Below, in pieces: positions 1 to 8,654 of a stretch of DNA of 64,000 bases. The translations under genes and the position numbers were made by a program. Source of the DNA: Fidelibacterota bacterium (GTDB lineage: Bacteria; Fidelibacterota; Marinisomatia; Marinisomatales; TCS55). Location of the stretch: NCBI GenBank assembly GCA_014382015.1, contig JACNKN010000049.1:1-64000 (forward strand). Direction: 5' to 3'. The notes under the pieces were generated by a model. It had not been told where the DNA came from, ran no database searches, and saw nothing but the letters and a program-made list of their open reading frames with translations. The stretch's first letter is position 1, and every line of letters starts with the position of its first letter.

Positions 1-271
1 CCATGCCAACTGCACTAATCATGACTGCCGCAATTATGAGTCCTGCCACCCGTGTGGCCCAGTCGGGACCAATGCCGCCATAAAGAATTAATGCACCTGC
101 AGCCACTTCCATCATGGCCAGCATATAAATCATAGGCAGGGGCATATCCATCATCTTAGCCATCATTTCTGCCATGGGAAATTTTCCCATACCATGAAAT
201 AAAAATGTGCCGGCTAATGAAAGCCTGACCAACCAATGTCCGTATCCTGAAAATGAATTTAATTTATCCAT
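1..271 (-). CDS. DoxX family membrane protein (3' part cut by window edge)
   Basis: A minus-strand reading frame starts at 271 with a strong Shine-Dalgarno (AGGAGG, about 6 bases upstream) and runs off the window. The visible part is about 90 residues. It begins MDKLNSFSGYGHWLVRLSLA and continues with LFHGMGKFP and a second hydrophobic stretch, the layout of the DoxX/DUF417-like small four-helix inner-membrane proteins. Family members are linked to redox and thiol stress, but specific activities are poorly known. It is the last visible gene of a minus-strand run TetR - CRP-like - thioredoxin-fold - DoxX. The neighbouring thioredoxin-fold gene fits a redox role (inference). The C-terminus is not visible. 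Confidence 0.75.
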   Translation of the reverse strand, partial: MDKLNSFSGYGHWLVRLSLAGTFLFHGMGKFPMAEMMAKMMDMPLPMIYMLAMMEVAAGALILYGGIGPDWATRVAGLIIAAVMISAVGM

Positions 272-287
272 TTTTTCCTCCTGTTTG

Positions 288-605
288 TTAGTTAACTCCT
301 ATATTTGCTGGATTACTCGTTAACGATCTCTTATCCAACAACATAAGTTTTTCGTAAAATCGATCTCTATCAAATCCACCCAAGTACCATAAATTTCCAT
401 TGACCCAAATCGCCGGTGTAATGAAGGGTTGACAATGATCAGGGATGGTAGAATCAATATCTATATTAAAGACTTGAATCTCTAAAGGGTTGATTTGAAC
501 TGGAATCGATTCCAACTCATCCAGAATACGATCGCAAATCTGACAGTTATTTCTAACGATCACTTGAATAATTGTGTTCTGAATTTTGGTTTTTCTATCA
601 TTCAT
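288..605 (-). CDS. Small thioredoxin/glutaredoxin-fold protein
   Basis: About 105 residues with a beta strand (IIQVIVRNN) directly followed by CQIC, a CxxC redox motif. Then come FNIDID, a TPAIWVNG segment (the cis-proline region of thioredoxin folds) and a closing beta strand plus helix. This is the core of a glutaredoxin-like thiol-disulfide protein. The frame is open back to an ATG at 677, but that start overlaps the CRP-like gene by 19 bases and adds a 24-residue tail unlike the fold, so I prefer the ATG at 605. Neither start has a good Shine-Dalgarno. The gene sits between the CRP-like gene and DoxX and is probably co-transcribed with them. Substrate unknown. Confidence 0.7.
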   Translation of the reverse strand: MNDRKTKIQNTIIQVIVRNNCQICDRILDELESIPVQINPLEIQVFNIDIDSTIPDHCQPFITPAIWVNGNLWYLGGFDRDRFYEKLMLLDKRSLTSNPANIGVN

Positions 606-658
606 TACGAAAGAGTTTAAAACAGGTCTCAATTTTGAACTGTCTGTTGAATGACAAT

Positions 659-1342
659 TCAAGAATTCAACAGCCATGATTTATCTAAAATGTTAAAATA
701 TCTTCTGGAATAGCTCACTGTTTCATCATTCGCCAACTGATTCAATACAGCATTAACTGTTTGACGTGCAGTTGCAGTGAGTTCAGCAATTTCCTGATGG
801 GTCAAAAATGGACGTACGGTAATCCGATCCACCAACTCTTTGCCAAAGGTATTTGCATAGCGCTTCAGGAAAGCAATAATACGCTCCTCAGCATTTTTAA
901 AAACTAAATCCTCAATATGGGCTTCAATACGCCGTAACCGGAATCCAATAAATTTTGATATGCTCAAATTCAATTGGGGGGACATGTCCATTATTTCCTT
1001 AAACATATCTTTATTGATGGCGCAAATTACCGCATCTTCAACCACAGTTGCGGAATTACCATGCGTGTCCTGACCCAAAATGGCACTTTCTCCAAAAATT
1101 TCACCGGGCCCTAATAAATCCAAGGTTGTTTCTCGCCCATCCTCGGACAACCGGGATATTTTAATTTTTCCGTCCTTTAATATATAAATCGTATTTGATG
1201 GTTCCTCCGGGAAATAGATTATTTCCCTTTTCTTAGCCACATGCATTTTTGTTCTGGATACCATAGTTGCCATTGATTTATCATCCATCCCCTGGAAAAG
1301 ATTAATCCCCTGCAAATACCATAGTTTTGTTTTATCAGCCAT
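659..1342 (-). CDS. Crp/Fnr-family transcriptional regulator
   Basis: 227 residues. The N-terminal half is a cyclic-nucleotide-binding-type beta roll (GEIFGESAILG around residues 80-90), followed by a long dimerisation helix. A C-terminal winged helix has LTHQEIAELTATARQTVNAVLNQL as recognition region. No FNR-type N-terminal cysteine cluster is present, so an oxygen-sensing Fe-S form is unlikely. The residues after the GES motif (NSATV) lack the usual Arg-Ser pair that holds the cAMP phosphate, so the ligand is uncertain. It lies 2 bases downstream of the TetR gene and next to alkB. This suggests the two regulators jointly control alkane or fatty-acid use (inference). Confidence 0.9.
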   Translation of the reverse strand: MADKTKLWYLQGINLFQGMDDKSMATMVSRTKMHVAKKREIIYFPEEPSNTIYILKDGKIKISRLSEDGRETTLDLLGPGEIFGESAILGQDTHGNSATVVEDAVICAINKDMFKEIMDMSPQLNLSISKFIGFRLRRIEAHIEDLVFKNAEERIIAFLKRYANTFGKELVDRITVRPFLTHQEIAELTATARQTVNAVLNQLANDETVSYSRRYFNILDKSWLLNS

Positions 1343-1344
1343 GA

Positions 1345-1956
1345 TTAATTGGGGCTAAGCAAGTGAAAAAAATTGTCAATCGCTATATCCTTGATTGTGG
1401 ACATATCGAAATATTCTATTTCTTTTGCATTAAATATTTCCTGCTCAATAAAAAACATCAATACAGAAAGATGCAGTAGCCGCACCTGTACTTGAATGTT
1501 AATATCCTTTTTAAATCCCCAATGGATTTGACCGTATTTAATTCGATCTTCCATGATGGTCCAAACACCATTTTTCACCTGATTATATTTAGAACTCCCC
1601 ATCGCTTCATCCCCCATACTCACTTGGAGCAACAGTCTGAGATAGGAAAATCTTCGCGTTGTTTTTCTCACCATACTTTGTAAATATGTATTAATAAAAT
1701 CTCTAAAGGCTTCTACCGTTTTAATTTCTTCTGACGGAACTGTAGGATGGGCCGTATTTTCATAGCGTTTCATTATTTGGCTTAATATTTCATCTTTAGA
1801 AGAAAAATATTTAAACAACGCTCCTTCTGATATACCACTCTCCCGGGCAATTTCTGCAGTCCGGATTGATGCCAGAGGTTTACGCCCAATAAGGGTTAAA
1901 GTGCTATCCAGAATGTGCTGGATGCGGTCTTCCTTCTTCATTCGTACTGTAGCCAT
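1345..1956 (-). CDS. TetR-family transcriptional regulator, divergent to alkB
   Basis: 203 residues. A standard TetR N-terminal helix-turn-helix is seen in the first 60 residues: ILDSTLTLIGRKPLASIRTAEIA, then ESGISEGALFKYFSSKDEI. A helical ligand-binding domain with aromatic residues follows. The gene is transcribed away from alkB, and a 22-bp palindrome lies 6 bases upstream of its ATG. This is the usual arrangement for a repressor controlling itself and the divergent gene. Family members beside fatty-acid or alkane genes often bind acyl-CoA or fatty acids; that ligand is inferred here. The CRP-like gene follows after 2 bases. Confidence 0.9.
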   Translation of the reverse strand: MATVRMKKEDRIQHILDSTLTLIGRKPLASIRTAEIARESGISEGALFKYFSSKDEILSQIMKRYENTAHPTVPSEEIKTVEAFRDFINTYLQSMVRKTTRRFSYLRLLLQVSMGDEAMGSSKYNQVKNGVWTIMEDRIKYGQIHWGFKKDINIQVQVRLLHLSVLMFFIEQEIFNAKEIEYFDMSTIKDIAIDNFFHLLSPN

Positions 1957-1962
1957 AGTTAA

Positions 1963-1984
1963 ATATAGTGAGTACTTACTATAT
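1963..1984. promoter_or_regulatory. 22-bp palindrome, probable TetR operator
   Basis: The half-sites ATATAGTGAGT and ACTTACTATAT are inverted copies matching at 10 of 11 positions, with no spacer. The palindrome begins 6 bases upstream of the tetR-type ATG and lies about 70 bases upstream of alkB. Size, symmetry and position fit a TetR dimer site that would shut off both divergent promoters. Binding is inferred. Confidence 0.65.
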
Positions 1985-2051
1985 TACAAATAGTTTTTTA
2001 CTACTGCTTGTTATCTAATCACTTTATGGATAAAATTCTTTGAGTTATTCT

Positions 2052-3182
2052 ATGAAAAAATACCTTCCATATGCACTCACACCTCTCATAGTGGTATCTG
2101 CCATTTACTTTGCTTTAAAAGGCCAGTACTGGATGTGGGTTTTTGAAATAATTTTTTCTTTTATTATCATATTTGGAGACATCTTCTTAGGCGATGATAC
2201 TTCACACCCAAAGTTTAATTCAACAAAAATTTTAAATGGGTTACTCTATATAAATTTTCCACTTATATTTACAGTCATTGCTATTTCAGTCTGGATGGCG
2301 GGACCATTCCCCTTGCCTGAATGGGGTACATCTTTAATGGATGCAAGGAATGGAACAACAATTATTCACTTAATCGGATATGTATTTGTTTTGGGATTAC
2401 TAACTGCATCGGCCGGAACAAATGTAGGGCATGAGCTTACCCATCGTAAACGAAATAGATTTGATATGTTTATGGGCAATTGGTTCCTTGCCTTGACTTG
2501 GGATTGTGCTTTTGCTATTGAGCATGTGTATGGTCATCATAAATATGTGGCCACTTCCATTGATCCTGCCACAGCCAAACGAGGTCAGAATCCTTATGCA
2601 TTTATTCTGCGATCTTCTTTATTGTCTCATCGAAATGCGTGGATTATCGAAAATAGACGATTACAAAGAATCGGTCAAAACACCGTATCCATTCATAATC
2701 GAATGCTGATTGGTTATGGACGATCGGGAGTATTAACTGCAGCAGCCTATATGATCAGTGGGTTACCGGGCGTTGCTGTTTTTCTATCCATTGGTGTGGT
2801 GGGTAAAATTTATTTAGAAGGTGTTAATTACATGGAACATTATGGATTGATAAGGGAAAAAGGTGCACCCATTCTTCCAAAGCATTCTTGGAATACCAAC
2901 CGGCGGATGAGCAGTTTTTTGCTATATAATCTAACACGCCATTCCGCTCACCACGAAGATGCCTCTGTTAAATACTGGGAATTAAAGGCCTATCCCAATG
3001 CACCTAAAATGCCCGGCGGATATTTATCCTGTGTTTATTTGGTATTGTTTGCACCGTGGATTTATCATCGTATCATGGCACCTATACTCAAAGACTGGGA
3101 TCTGAATTATGCCAATGATACCGAACGGGAAATGGCCAGAATCCAGAATAACCACAGCGGCATATCTACCCTAATGGCCTAA
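2052..3182 (+). CDS. alkB: Alkane 1-monooxygenase (integral-membrane non-haem di-iron hydroxylase)
   Basis: 376 residues from the ATG at 2052; an in-frame TTG at 2040 would add four residues. AlkB hydroxylates the terminal carbon of medium-chain n-alkanes at the inner membrane, using electrons from rubredoxin. All histidine boxes are visible: HELTH at about 127-131, HVYGHH at about 158-163, HSAHH at about 297-301, plus the AlkB-typical NYMEHYG at about 259-265. Several hydrophobic segments precede and separate the boxes. The NYMEHYG motif and overall length separate it from fatty-acid desaturases and xylene monooxygenase. No rubredoxin gene is in the window. It is divergent from a TetR gene with a palindromic operator candidate. 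An ALDH3-type aldehyde dehydrogenase 6 kb away could oxidise the product after an alcohol dehydrogenase step. Confidence 0.92.
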   Translation: MKKYLPYALTPLIVVSAIYFALKGQYWMWVFEIIFSFIIIFGDIFLGDDTSHPKFNSTKILNGLLYINFPLIFTVIAISVWMAGPFPLPEWGTSLMDARNGTTIIHLIGYVFVLGLLTASAGTNVGHELTHRKRNRFDMFMGNWFLALTWDCAFAIEHVYGHHKYVATSIDPATAKRGQNPYAFILRSSLLSHRNAWIIENRRLQRIGQNTVSIHNRMLIGYGRSGVLTAAAYMISGLPGVAVFLSIGVVGKIYLEGVNYMEHYGLIREKGAPILPKHSWNTNRRMSSFLLYNLTRHSAHHEDASVKYWELKAYPNAPKMPGGYLSCVYLVLFAPWIYHRIMAPILKDWDLNYANDTEREMARIQNNHSGISTLMA

Positions 3183-3189
3183 CTGAGTA

Positions 3190-4068
3190 TTATTCAGCTC
3201 TGAGTAAAACCAGCGAAGTTGTATCGCTATTGAAAGCAGTGAAAATTCCCAAACCGCCATTGATATTTGAATAGGGTTCATTCAAATCACGGGAATCCTG
3301 ACCACTGGATTGATATAAAAGGACATAATCCGTCTGAACGTGAAAAAGCACAATATCATGTCTTCCAAAATGGGTAATGGTACTGGCCAGCATTGTATAT
3401 GTTGTATCAACGAAAGGTTGAGAAATAAAGCGTCTCCAACGGGGAGGGAGCGTTACATCTAATGGTGCAGGTTCTTCTTCCACATTATCCATGATTAAAT
3501 AATGATATTGATCCTCTGGGTTATCCCAATTGAGTCGTACAATATTTGAATCAGCGAAAATCCATTGAATATATGCCCTGTTTCTATCAAAGGATGGCAC
3601 AACCATTGTATCGATTGTAGAAGAAAAACTATCCGGTTTCATTGGGACAAATGTTTCTGCAGTTAGATGTTGATCCATATAGTTGATTTCCAGTTTGAAT
3701 GAGTCACCTTGTGACACGATCAAATCATCTCCCGGATAATAATAACTGATGCCAATTAAACTATCGACAGCTGTCGTATCAGTAGTATCCGTTGACGTTG
3801 TATCATAATTATAATCAGGTATGAGGGTATATTGCTCCAAACCATTAAACAATACTACTTCAGCAGAATCAATGGGTAATGCTGTTTCACTTTCATCATC
3901 CAACAATAAGGTGGACATTAACATGATATCTTTTACCGGTTGACCCGCATAGAGGTATGCTCGAACCACAATCATATTTTCATCCGGAACAGGTGCAAGG
4001 TCATCCTCGCAGCCAATGAATAAAAATAGAATACTTAAAAACCAACTGAGAATTAATTTATTGTTCAT
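3190..4068 (-). CDS. DUF4249-type outer-membrane lipoprotein
   Basis: 292 residues. It has a lipoprotein signal peptide with lipobox LFIGC (Cys near residue 20), then EDDLAPVPDENMIVVRAYLYAGQPVKDIML. That opening and the mainly beta composition match the DUF4249 family, which is typically encoded beside TonB-dependent receptors in FCB bacteria. It lies 9 bases downstream of the TonB receptor gene and is surely co-transcribed. By analogy with SusD-like partners it may sit over the receptor at the cell surface; ligand unknown. Confidence 0.75.
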   Translation of the reverse strand: MNNKLILSWFLSILFLFIGCEDDLAPVPDENMIVVRAYLYAGQPVKDIMLMSTLLLDDESETALPIDSAEVVLFNGLEQYTLIPDYNYDTTSTDTTDTTAVDSLIGISYYYPGDDLIVSQGDSFKLEINYMDQHLTAETFVPMKPDSFSSTIDTMVVPSFDRNRAYIQWIFADSNIVRLNWDNPEDQYHYLIMDNVEEEPAPLDVTLPPRWRRFISQPFVDTTYTMLASTITHFGRHDIVLFHVQTDYVLLYQSSGQDSRDLNEPYSNINGGLGIFTAFNSDTTSLVLLRAE

Positions 4069-4077
4069 TTTGTTTAC

Positions 4078-6519
4078 CTATTTCAATGTTACTTTAAAAA
4101 ACAGTGTAATGGTCATTGGCATGAGCATGACATCAGAAACTACTACAGGAATAACATCCAAATCATATTCGCGGTAATTCACATTTTTCCGATTATATGC
4201 ATTAAAAACCGAAACGCCCAAATCCCATTTAAAATCATTGGTTTGCATTTGTCGGAATACACTCAAATCCATCCGGTGGTAATCCGGAAGTCGAAAACCA
4301 TTTTTATCACTCACGTGGATATAAGTGAATTCATCCCCATTAAGCAGGGGTAAATAATACCGACTCTGGGGAGTCGTATAAGGGGTGCCAGTGGCATACA
4401 CAAATGTAGATGCAAAATTCCATGGCCCCCATTTATACATACCCACAATTTTGGCTTCATGTGTTTTATCATGGCTTGCAGGATAGGGCTCCGGCGCCAA
4501 TGCACCAAAATTATATTTTACATTTGCATATGTATAACTGGCCCAACCATTGAATGCACCGGACTTTTTCTGGGCCAATAATTCCACCCCTTCTGCATAT
4601 CCGTCGCCGAAGAAAAAATAATTCCCAAAATCAGCTAACTCTTGAAATCGCCGGGTATATTCAACAAGTCCATCCAAATATTTTCGATATGCTTCTATTT
4701 CAAACAAGTATTTTCGAGTTTCATATTTCATTCCAAGAATTTGGTGCTCCGCAGATCCTGCAGGAATGTTATCATCAGATACAAGCCAGAAATTAGAATT
4801 TCCCTGGAGTACATCTTCTAACACAATATTATTGATGAATTGAAAATAATTTCCCCAGGCTCCTTTTACCGTAAAGTGATCCGTCACATTCCAATTAAAA
4901 AATAATCGGGGGGAGAAATAAATAGAATCAGCGGTCATATCTAAAACAAATAAACTATCCAAGCCCATTTGCGTAGTGGCCCGTGCACCAATCCCCAAAG
5001 TAAGGGATGGAAAAACTTTCCATCGGTCTTCCACATATAAACTTGTTAAAAGGGTATTCGATTCCAAATCCAGAATAGGAATGGTATCAAAAACGGTTAC
5101 ATCATAATGAGTACCCAGATTGGTGAATTCCATTCCGAATTCCAATATATGTTTCGCGCTGGCATGGTACACATTATCCAATCGAAAGGATTTATCATTT
5201 GCACCATTACCTTCCCCAATTGTAAAGTTTCGGCCACCGCCACCCTCGTTATAAAGATTCCTATCGTAATTACTTTTAAATTGAGAAGCGCTGTATAAAG
5301 CCTGGGTGGACATTCGATCCGTCCAGCGATGGTTCCAGCGAAGACTGACGCCTAGGTTTCCCCAATTTGTATTATTATCATCAATGCGGGTCACTGTCTC
5401 TTGAGTTGCGCCGCCACGACCGCCTCCCCTACCACCACCAGTACGGCCGAAAACACCTTCTGTTTCTCTTGATTCATTTAAATAATCTTTACCCCCATAC
5501 ATACTGAGGCTGATGACATCACGATTCCCCGGAGTGAATGTGACTTTATTATGCAAGTCATAAAAATAGAATGTGGGGAAAATCTGCTGTTGAAATGCAT
5601 CCTCCTGGTCAGGATTATCCGGGTTTATACGCTGCCTGTTATTTGTGGGTACTTCGTCATCTCCCGTCACAAATTCATACATTTTATCAAAGAATGGGCT
5701 GGACATAAAATCAGAATAAGATCTCCGAAAAGAAATCAGCCAACTACCACCCAAGATAATGGGCGTTTCATATAATAGTTGGGTGGACATAAGATTGGCG
5801 CCCATGCCAAATTGACGGCGGGTCAGATCTCCATTTTTGCCGGTCATGTCAATTACACTGGAGAGCCGCCCGCCATATTTTGCTGGAAAGCCACCTTTAT
5901 ATACTTGCACATCCTTAATTGCATCGGCGTTGAAGGCGCTAAACATACCAAAAAAGTGATCTACGTGATAAATATTCATCCCGTCTAACAATATCATATT
6001 TTGATTGGAGGAACCACCTCGGACATTGATACCCGATGAGCCATCTCCTGTACTACTAATCCCAGGTAATAATTGTAATGAACGAAATATATCCACTTCA
6101 CCCATATTGGGAAGTAAGGCCAATTGCCGCGGAGAAAGGGTTATTTTACTCACCTCATCAGAACTTTTCATCACTTGGTATTCATCGGCAATCACATCCA
6201 CTGCCTGAAAGTCTAATGCTTCCATCTTTAGACGAATATCCAATAATTTTTTGGGCCCAGAGTTGTCATAAGGAATTGTAATGGTTCGATACCCGATATA
6301 GGAAATCATGAGAGAGCATGGTTCTGCGGGAATATCCACAAGAACAAATTGGCCATCTGAGTTTGTGGTAATGCCTCGATCAAATTTCAGAACAATCACA
6401 TTTGCGTATGGCAGGGGTTCTAAGTTATCTACATCTATAACAACACCAGAAATATCCTGCGTTTTATCTTGTGCAAAAAAAACGGATATTAATAATCCGC
6501 TTAACAATATTTTTTTCAT
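4078..6519 (-). CDS. TonB-dependent outer-membrane receptor with carboxypeptidase-regulatory-like N-terminal domain
   Basis: 813 residues. A signal peptide (ending near FFAQ) is followed by a CarboxypepD_reg-like beta-sandwich with GVVIDVDNLEPLPYANV and ISYIGYRT (about residues 20-105). The plug domain follows, with GINVRGGSSNQNMILLDG (about 160-180) and VYKGGFPAKYGGRLSSVIDM. The rest is a large 22-strand-type barrel ending in MTITLFFKVTLK with a terminal aromatic/basic strand. A Gly-rich run (GRTGGGRGGGRGG) lies in one extracellular loop. It should import a substrate too large for porins using TonB energy. Its ATG directly abuts the stop of the upstream Spy-like gene (TAAATG) and a DUF4249 lipoprotein follows, making a three-gene unit. 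Substrate unknown. Confidence 0.9.
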   Translation of the reverse strand: MKKILLSGLLISVFFAQDKTQDISGVVIDVDNLEPLPYANVIVLKFDRGITTNSDGQFVLVDIPAEPCSLMISYIGYRTITIPYDNSGPKKLLDIRLKMEALDFQAVDVIADEYQVMKSSDEVSKITLSPRQLALLPNMGEVDIFRSLQLLPGISSTGDGSSGINVRGGSSNQNMILLDGMNIYHVDHFFGMFSAFNADAIKDVQVYKGGFPAKYGGRLSSVIDMTGKNGDLTRRQFGMGANLMSTQLLYETPIILGGSWLISFRRSYSDFMSSPFFDKMYEFVTGDDEVPTNNRQRINPDNPDQEDAFQQQIFPTFYFYDLHNKVTFTPGNRDVISLSMYGGKDYLNESRETEGVFGRTGGGRGGGRGGATQETVTRIDDNNTNWGNLGVSLRWNHRWTDRMSTQALYSASQFKSNYDRNLYNEGGGGRNFTIGEGNGANDKSFRLDNVYHASAKHILEFGMEFTNLGTHYDVTVFDTIPILDLESNTLLTSLYVEDRWKVFPSLTLGIGARATTQMGLDSLFVLDMTADSIYFSPRLFFNWNVTDHFTVKGAWGNYFQFINNIVLEDVLQGNSNFWLVSDDNIPAGSAEHQILGMKYETRKYLFEIEAYRKYLDGLVEYTRRFQELADFGNYFFFGDGYAEGVELLAQKKSGAFNGWASYTYANVKYNFGALAPEPYPASHDKTHEAKIVGMYKWGPWNFASTFVYATGTPYTTPQSRYYLPLLNGDEFTYIHVSDKNGFRLPDYHRMDLSVFRQMQTNDFKWDLGVSVFNAYNRKNVNYREYDLDVIPVVVSDVMLMPMTITLFFKVTLK

Positions 6520-6918
6520 TTAATTATTTCTCCCTTGTCTGCTACCTCTACGCCCCTGACCTTTTTGTCTGCCATTCATCTGTTTCCTTCGTTCTTTTTG
6601 TTGCGCCTTTAATTCTTTTGTGAATTTTTTATATTGTTTTTTGTTCAGGATTGATTTGACTTGTTTATCTCTTTTATCACCCAATGTCTGGAAAGCATCC
6701 ATCATTCCCCTACGATCACCACTGGCATTTTCCCGTAAAGCGATTATTTGTTCTCGATACGATTCTTGAACTGACATAAACTGCTTGAATTGATCTTCAG
6801 TCAAATCCAGCTTTTTTGTCCAATCAATTGGATCAGGTCGTTCTCGCATTTTGTCCTGGGCAAATGAATTTTCAATGCTAAAACCTAATACGAATATTAA
6901 AAATATTTTGAATTTCAT
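6520..6918 (-). CDS. Periplasmic Spy/CpxP-like LTxxQ protein
   Basis: 132 residues from the ATG at 6918, chosen because it has a strong Shine-Dalgarno (AGGAGGG) and begins a clean signal peptide (MKFKIFLIFVLGFSIENSFA). The mature part is helical with LDLTEDQFKQFMSVQESY, an LTxxQ-type repeat, and ends in a very basic tail (RRKQMNGRQKGQGRRGSR). Such proteins are small periplasmic chaperones or metal/stress-responsive proteins. Its stop codon directly abuts the TonB receptor start, so translation is probably coupled. The basic C-terminus is longer than in typical Spy/CpxP proteins. Confidence 0.7.
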   Translation of the reverse strand: MKFKIFLIFVLGFSIENSFAQDKMRERPDPIDWTKKLDLTEDQFKQFMSVQESYREQIIALRENASGDRRGMMDAFQTLGDKRDKQVKSILNKKQYKKFTKELKAQQKERRKQMNGRQKGQGRRGSRQGRNN

Positions 6919-7044
6919 GAATTTATCCCTCCTTCGAATAAAATGAATTGTAAGCTTAGACGTCATTAAAATGAAAAAGGTTAAAAAAAAAGGACCGACA
7001 AAGCGACCCTTTCATTTTTCTGAAAAATAAATTGAAAATTTAAT

Positions 7045-7530
7045 TCATGGTTTCTTCCGAAAGTCCAAGGCTAAAGAGTTGACGCAATACCTGAGGCCCG
7101 TCGGTTTGGGTCCGTCTTGAAAAACATGACCCAAATGTGAATCACATTTAGTACAAGTAATCTCTGTTCGAATCATTCCATAACTAACATCTGATTTTGT
7201 ATTCACCTTGGTTGCGTCTAATGCATCAAAAAATGCAGGCCATCCGGAACCGGAATCATATTTTGTTTCTGAACTAAATAGGTCATTCCCACATGCGGCA
7301 CAGACATAAGTCCCTTTTTCTTTATGCTTATAATATTCCCCCGTAAAGGCAAGCTCTGTTCCCTTTTCTCTCAGGATTTGGTATTCTTCTGGTGTGAGAC
7401 AAGTTTCCCATTCCTGATCTGTTTTTTCAACTTTATCCATGACAAATCCTTTTGATGATTCTTGCTTGGTTTGGCCGAATAACATAATTCCGGCAATAAT
7501 AAGTGAAATAATGATTAATAATTTTTTCAT
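7045..7530 (-). CDS. msrB: Peptide-methionine (R)-S-oxide reductase, exported form
   Basis: 161 residues. An N-terminal signal peptide (about 20 residues) is followed by an MsrB domain. It has two zinc CxxC pairs (CAAC at 77-80, CTKC at 126-129), the GSGWPAF motif at about 94-100 and the catalytic Cys149 in RYCVNS. MsrB reduces methionine-R-sulfoxide in proteins; the signal peptide places this one in the periplasm or on the outside. The resolving partner (a thioredoxin-like protein) is not adjacent. It stands alone between the TonB unit and the VOC gene. Confidence 0.93.
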   Translation of the reverse strand: MKKLLIIISLIIAGIMLFGQTKQESSKGFVMDKVEKTDQEWETCLTPEEYQILREKGTELAFTGEYYKHKEKGTYVCAACGNDLFSSETKYDSGSGWPAFFDALDATKVNTKSDVSYGMIRTEITCTKCDSHLGHVFQDGPKPTGLRYCVNSLALDFRKKP

Positions 7531-7644
7531 GGTTCTGTTACGAATTTACTATACTATAAGTTTCATTTTGATAAAAACACTTTTATATAGATCACATAGT
7601 ATTTTTGAAAAAATGTTTTCTTGAGAAAAATATTTCATTGAGGA

Positions 7645-8094
7645 CTACAATTCCAATCGTTTGATCGGGGACATGACAAGGGAAGGATTATTCTTCCAAT
7701 CCACATCCGGATCATCCACATAGAGTTCCACCTCGTTTCCATCGGGGTCTTCGAGATAAATACTCTGGCTTACAATATGGTCACTCAATCCGGAGATAGG
7801 AACGCCCGCTTCATTTAATTCATCTCGAACTGCGCGCAATTCATCCAGGGAATCACCCACTTTTATACCGATATGATAGAGACCAATCCGGTGACCTTTG
7901 GGCTGGCTCGGTGCATCCCCAACTTGAATCAATAAAACTTCGTGATGGGTTCGTCCGGCTGTAAGTGCAACAGCCGTAAATGGACGGGAAAATTCCCCCA
8001 CTTGTTCGAACCCAAGCAAATCCCGGTAAAAAGCCAGAGATTGCTCCAAATCTTTCACATAAAATACAACATGTCCCAGGTAGTGGACTTTCAC
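7645..8094 (-). CDS. Glyoxalase/bleomycin-resistance (VOC) family protein
   Basis: 149 residues with two VOC half-modules: HYLGHVVFYVKDLEQSLAFY at the start, HIGIKVGDSLDELRAV in the middle, and SIYLEDPDGNEVELYVD near the end. The metal-ligand pattern (His early, His at LYHIG, Glu at VELY) is kept, so it is probably a metal-dependent lyase or dioxygenase-type enzyme of unknown substrate. I chose the GTG at 8094: it overlaps the tag stop as GTGA (4 bases) and has AAGGA 9 bases upstream. An ATG at 8103 is nearly on top of that Shine-Dalgarno. The start is therefore translationally coupled to tag. Confidence 0.8.
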   Translation of the reverse strand: MKVHYLGHVVFYVKDLEQSLAFYRDLLGFEQVGEFSRPFTAVALTAGRTHHEVLLIQVGDAPSQPKGHRIGLYHIGIKVGDSLDELRAVRDELNEAGVPISGLSDHIVSQSIYLEDPDGNEVELYVDDPDVDWKNNPSLVMSPIKRLEL

Positions 8095-8654
8095 ACCGCA
8101 CATTCCTTGTAACGAAAACAACTCACCACATGATCGTTCACCATACCCATAGACTGCATGTAAGCATAGCAAATTGTGGTACCAATAAATTTAAAACCAC
8201 GCTTTTTTAAGTCTTGACTCATGGCATCCGATTCCGGTGTATTTGCTGGAATATCTGACATTTTATTAAATGAATTTTGAAGGGTTTTCCCCTGGGTAAA
8301 TTGCCAGATATATTGATTAAAACTGCCGAATTCCCTTTGAACGTCTAAAAATAATTTTGCATTGGTTACAGCGGAGTTCACCTTCAGTTTATTTCGAATG
8401 ATATTTGGGTTTTGGAGCAATGCTTCAATTTTAGATTCAGAATAAGTAGAAATTATCTTAGCATCAAATTGGTCAAAAGCGTCTTGGTAGCCCTTTCTTT
8501 TTTTCAAAATAGTCTCCCAACTCAATCCAGCTTGAGCCCCTTCCAAAATGAGAAACTCAAAAAGGGATCGGTCATCATGTGTGGGTACACCCCATTCTTC
8601 ATCGTGGTATTGTTCATATAAGGGACTGGTGCCAGCCCATTCACAGCGTGTCAT
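8091..8654 (-). CDS. tag: DNA-3-methyladenine glycosylase I
   Basis: 187 residues, the usual length. Tag removes 3-methyladenine from alkylated DNA as the first step of base excision repair. The zinc-snap ligands sit at the canonical positions: Cys4 (MTRCEWAG), His17 (YHDEEWGVP), and His175 and Cys179 near the C-terminus (NDHVVSCF). The adenine-pocket motif DDRSLFEFLILEGAQAGLSW is intact. It overlaps the upstream pirin gene by 4 bases (ATGA) and the downstream VOC gene by 4 bases, so the three form one transcriptional unit. Confidence 0.95.
   Translation of the reverse strand: MTRCEWAGTSPLYEQYHDEEWGVPTHDDRSLFEFLILEGAQAGLSWETILKKRKGYQDAFDQFDAKIISTYSESKIEALLQNPNIIRNKLKVNSAVTNAKLFLDVQREFGSFNQYIWQFTQGKTLQNSFNKMSDIPANTPESDAMSQDLKKRGFKFIGTTICYAYMQSMGMVNDHVVSCFRYKECAV

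Noticed and set aside
605-677. N-terminal extension of the thioredoxin-fold protein
   Set aside because: It overlaps the CRP-like gene and adds a tail unlike the fold; the start at 605 is preferred, though without a clear ribosome site.
8095-8172. N-terminal extension of the VOC protein
   Set aside because: It lies inside tag; the GTG at 8094 with GTGA overlap and AAGGA is the better start.
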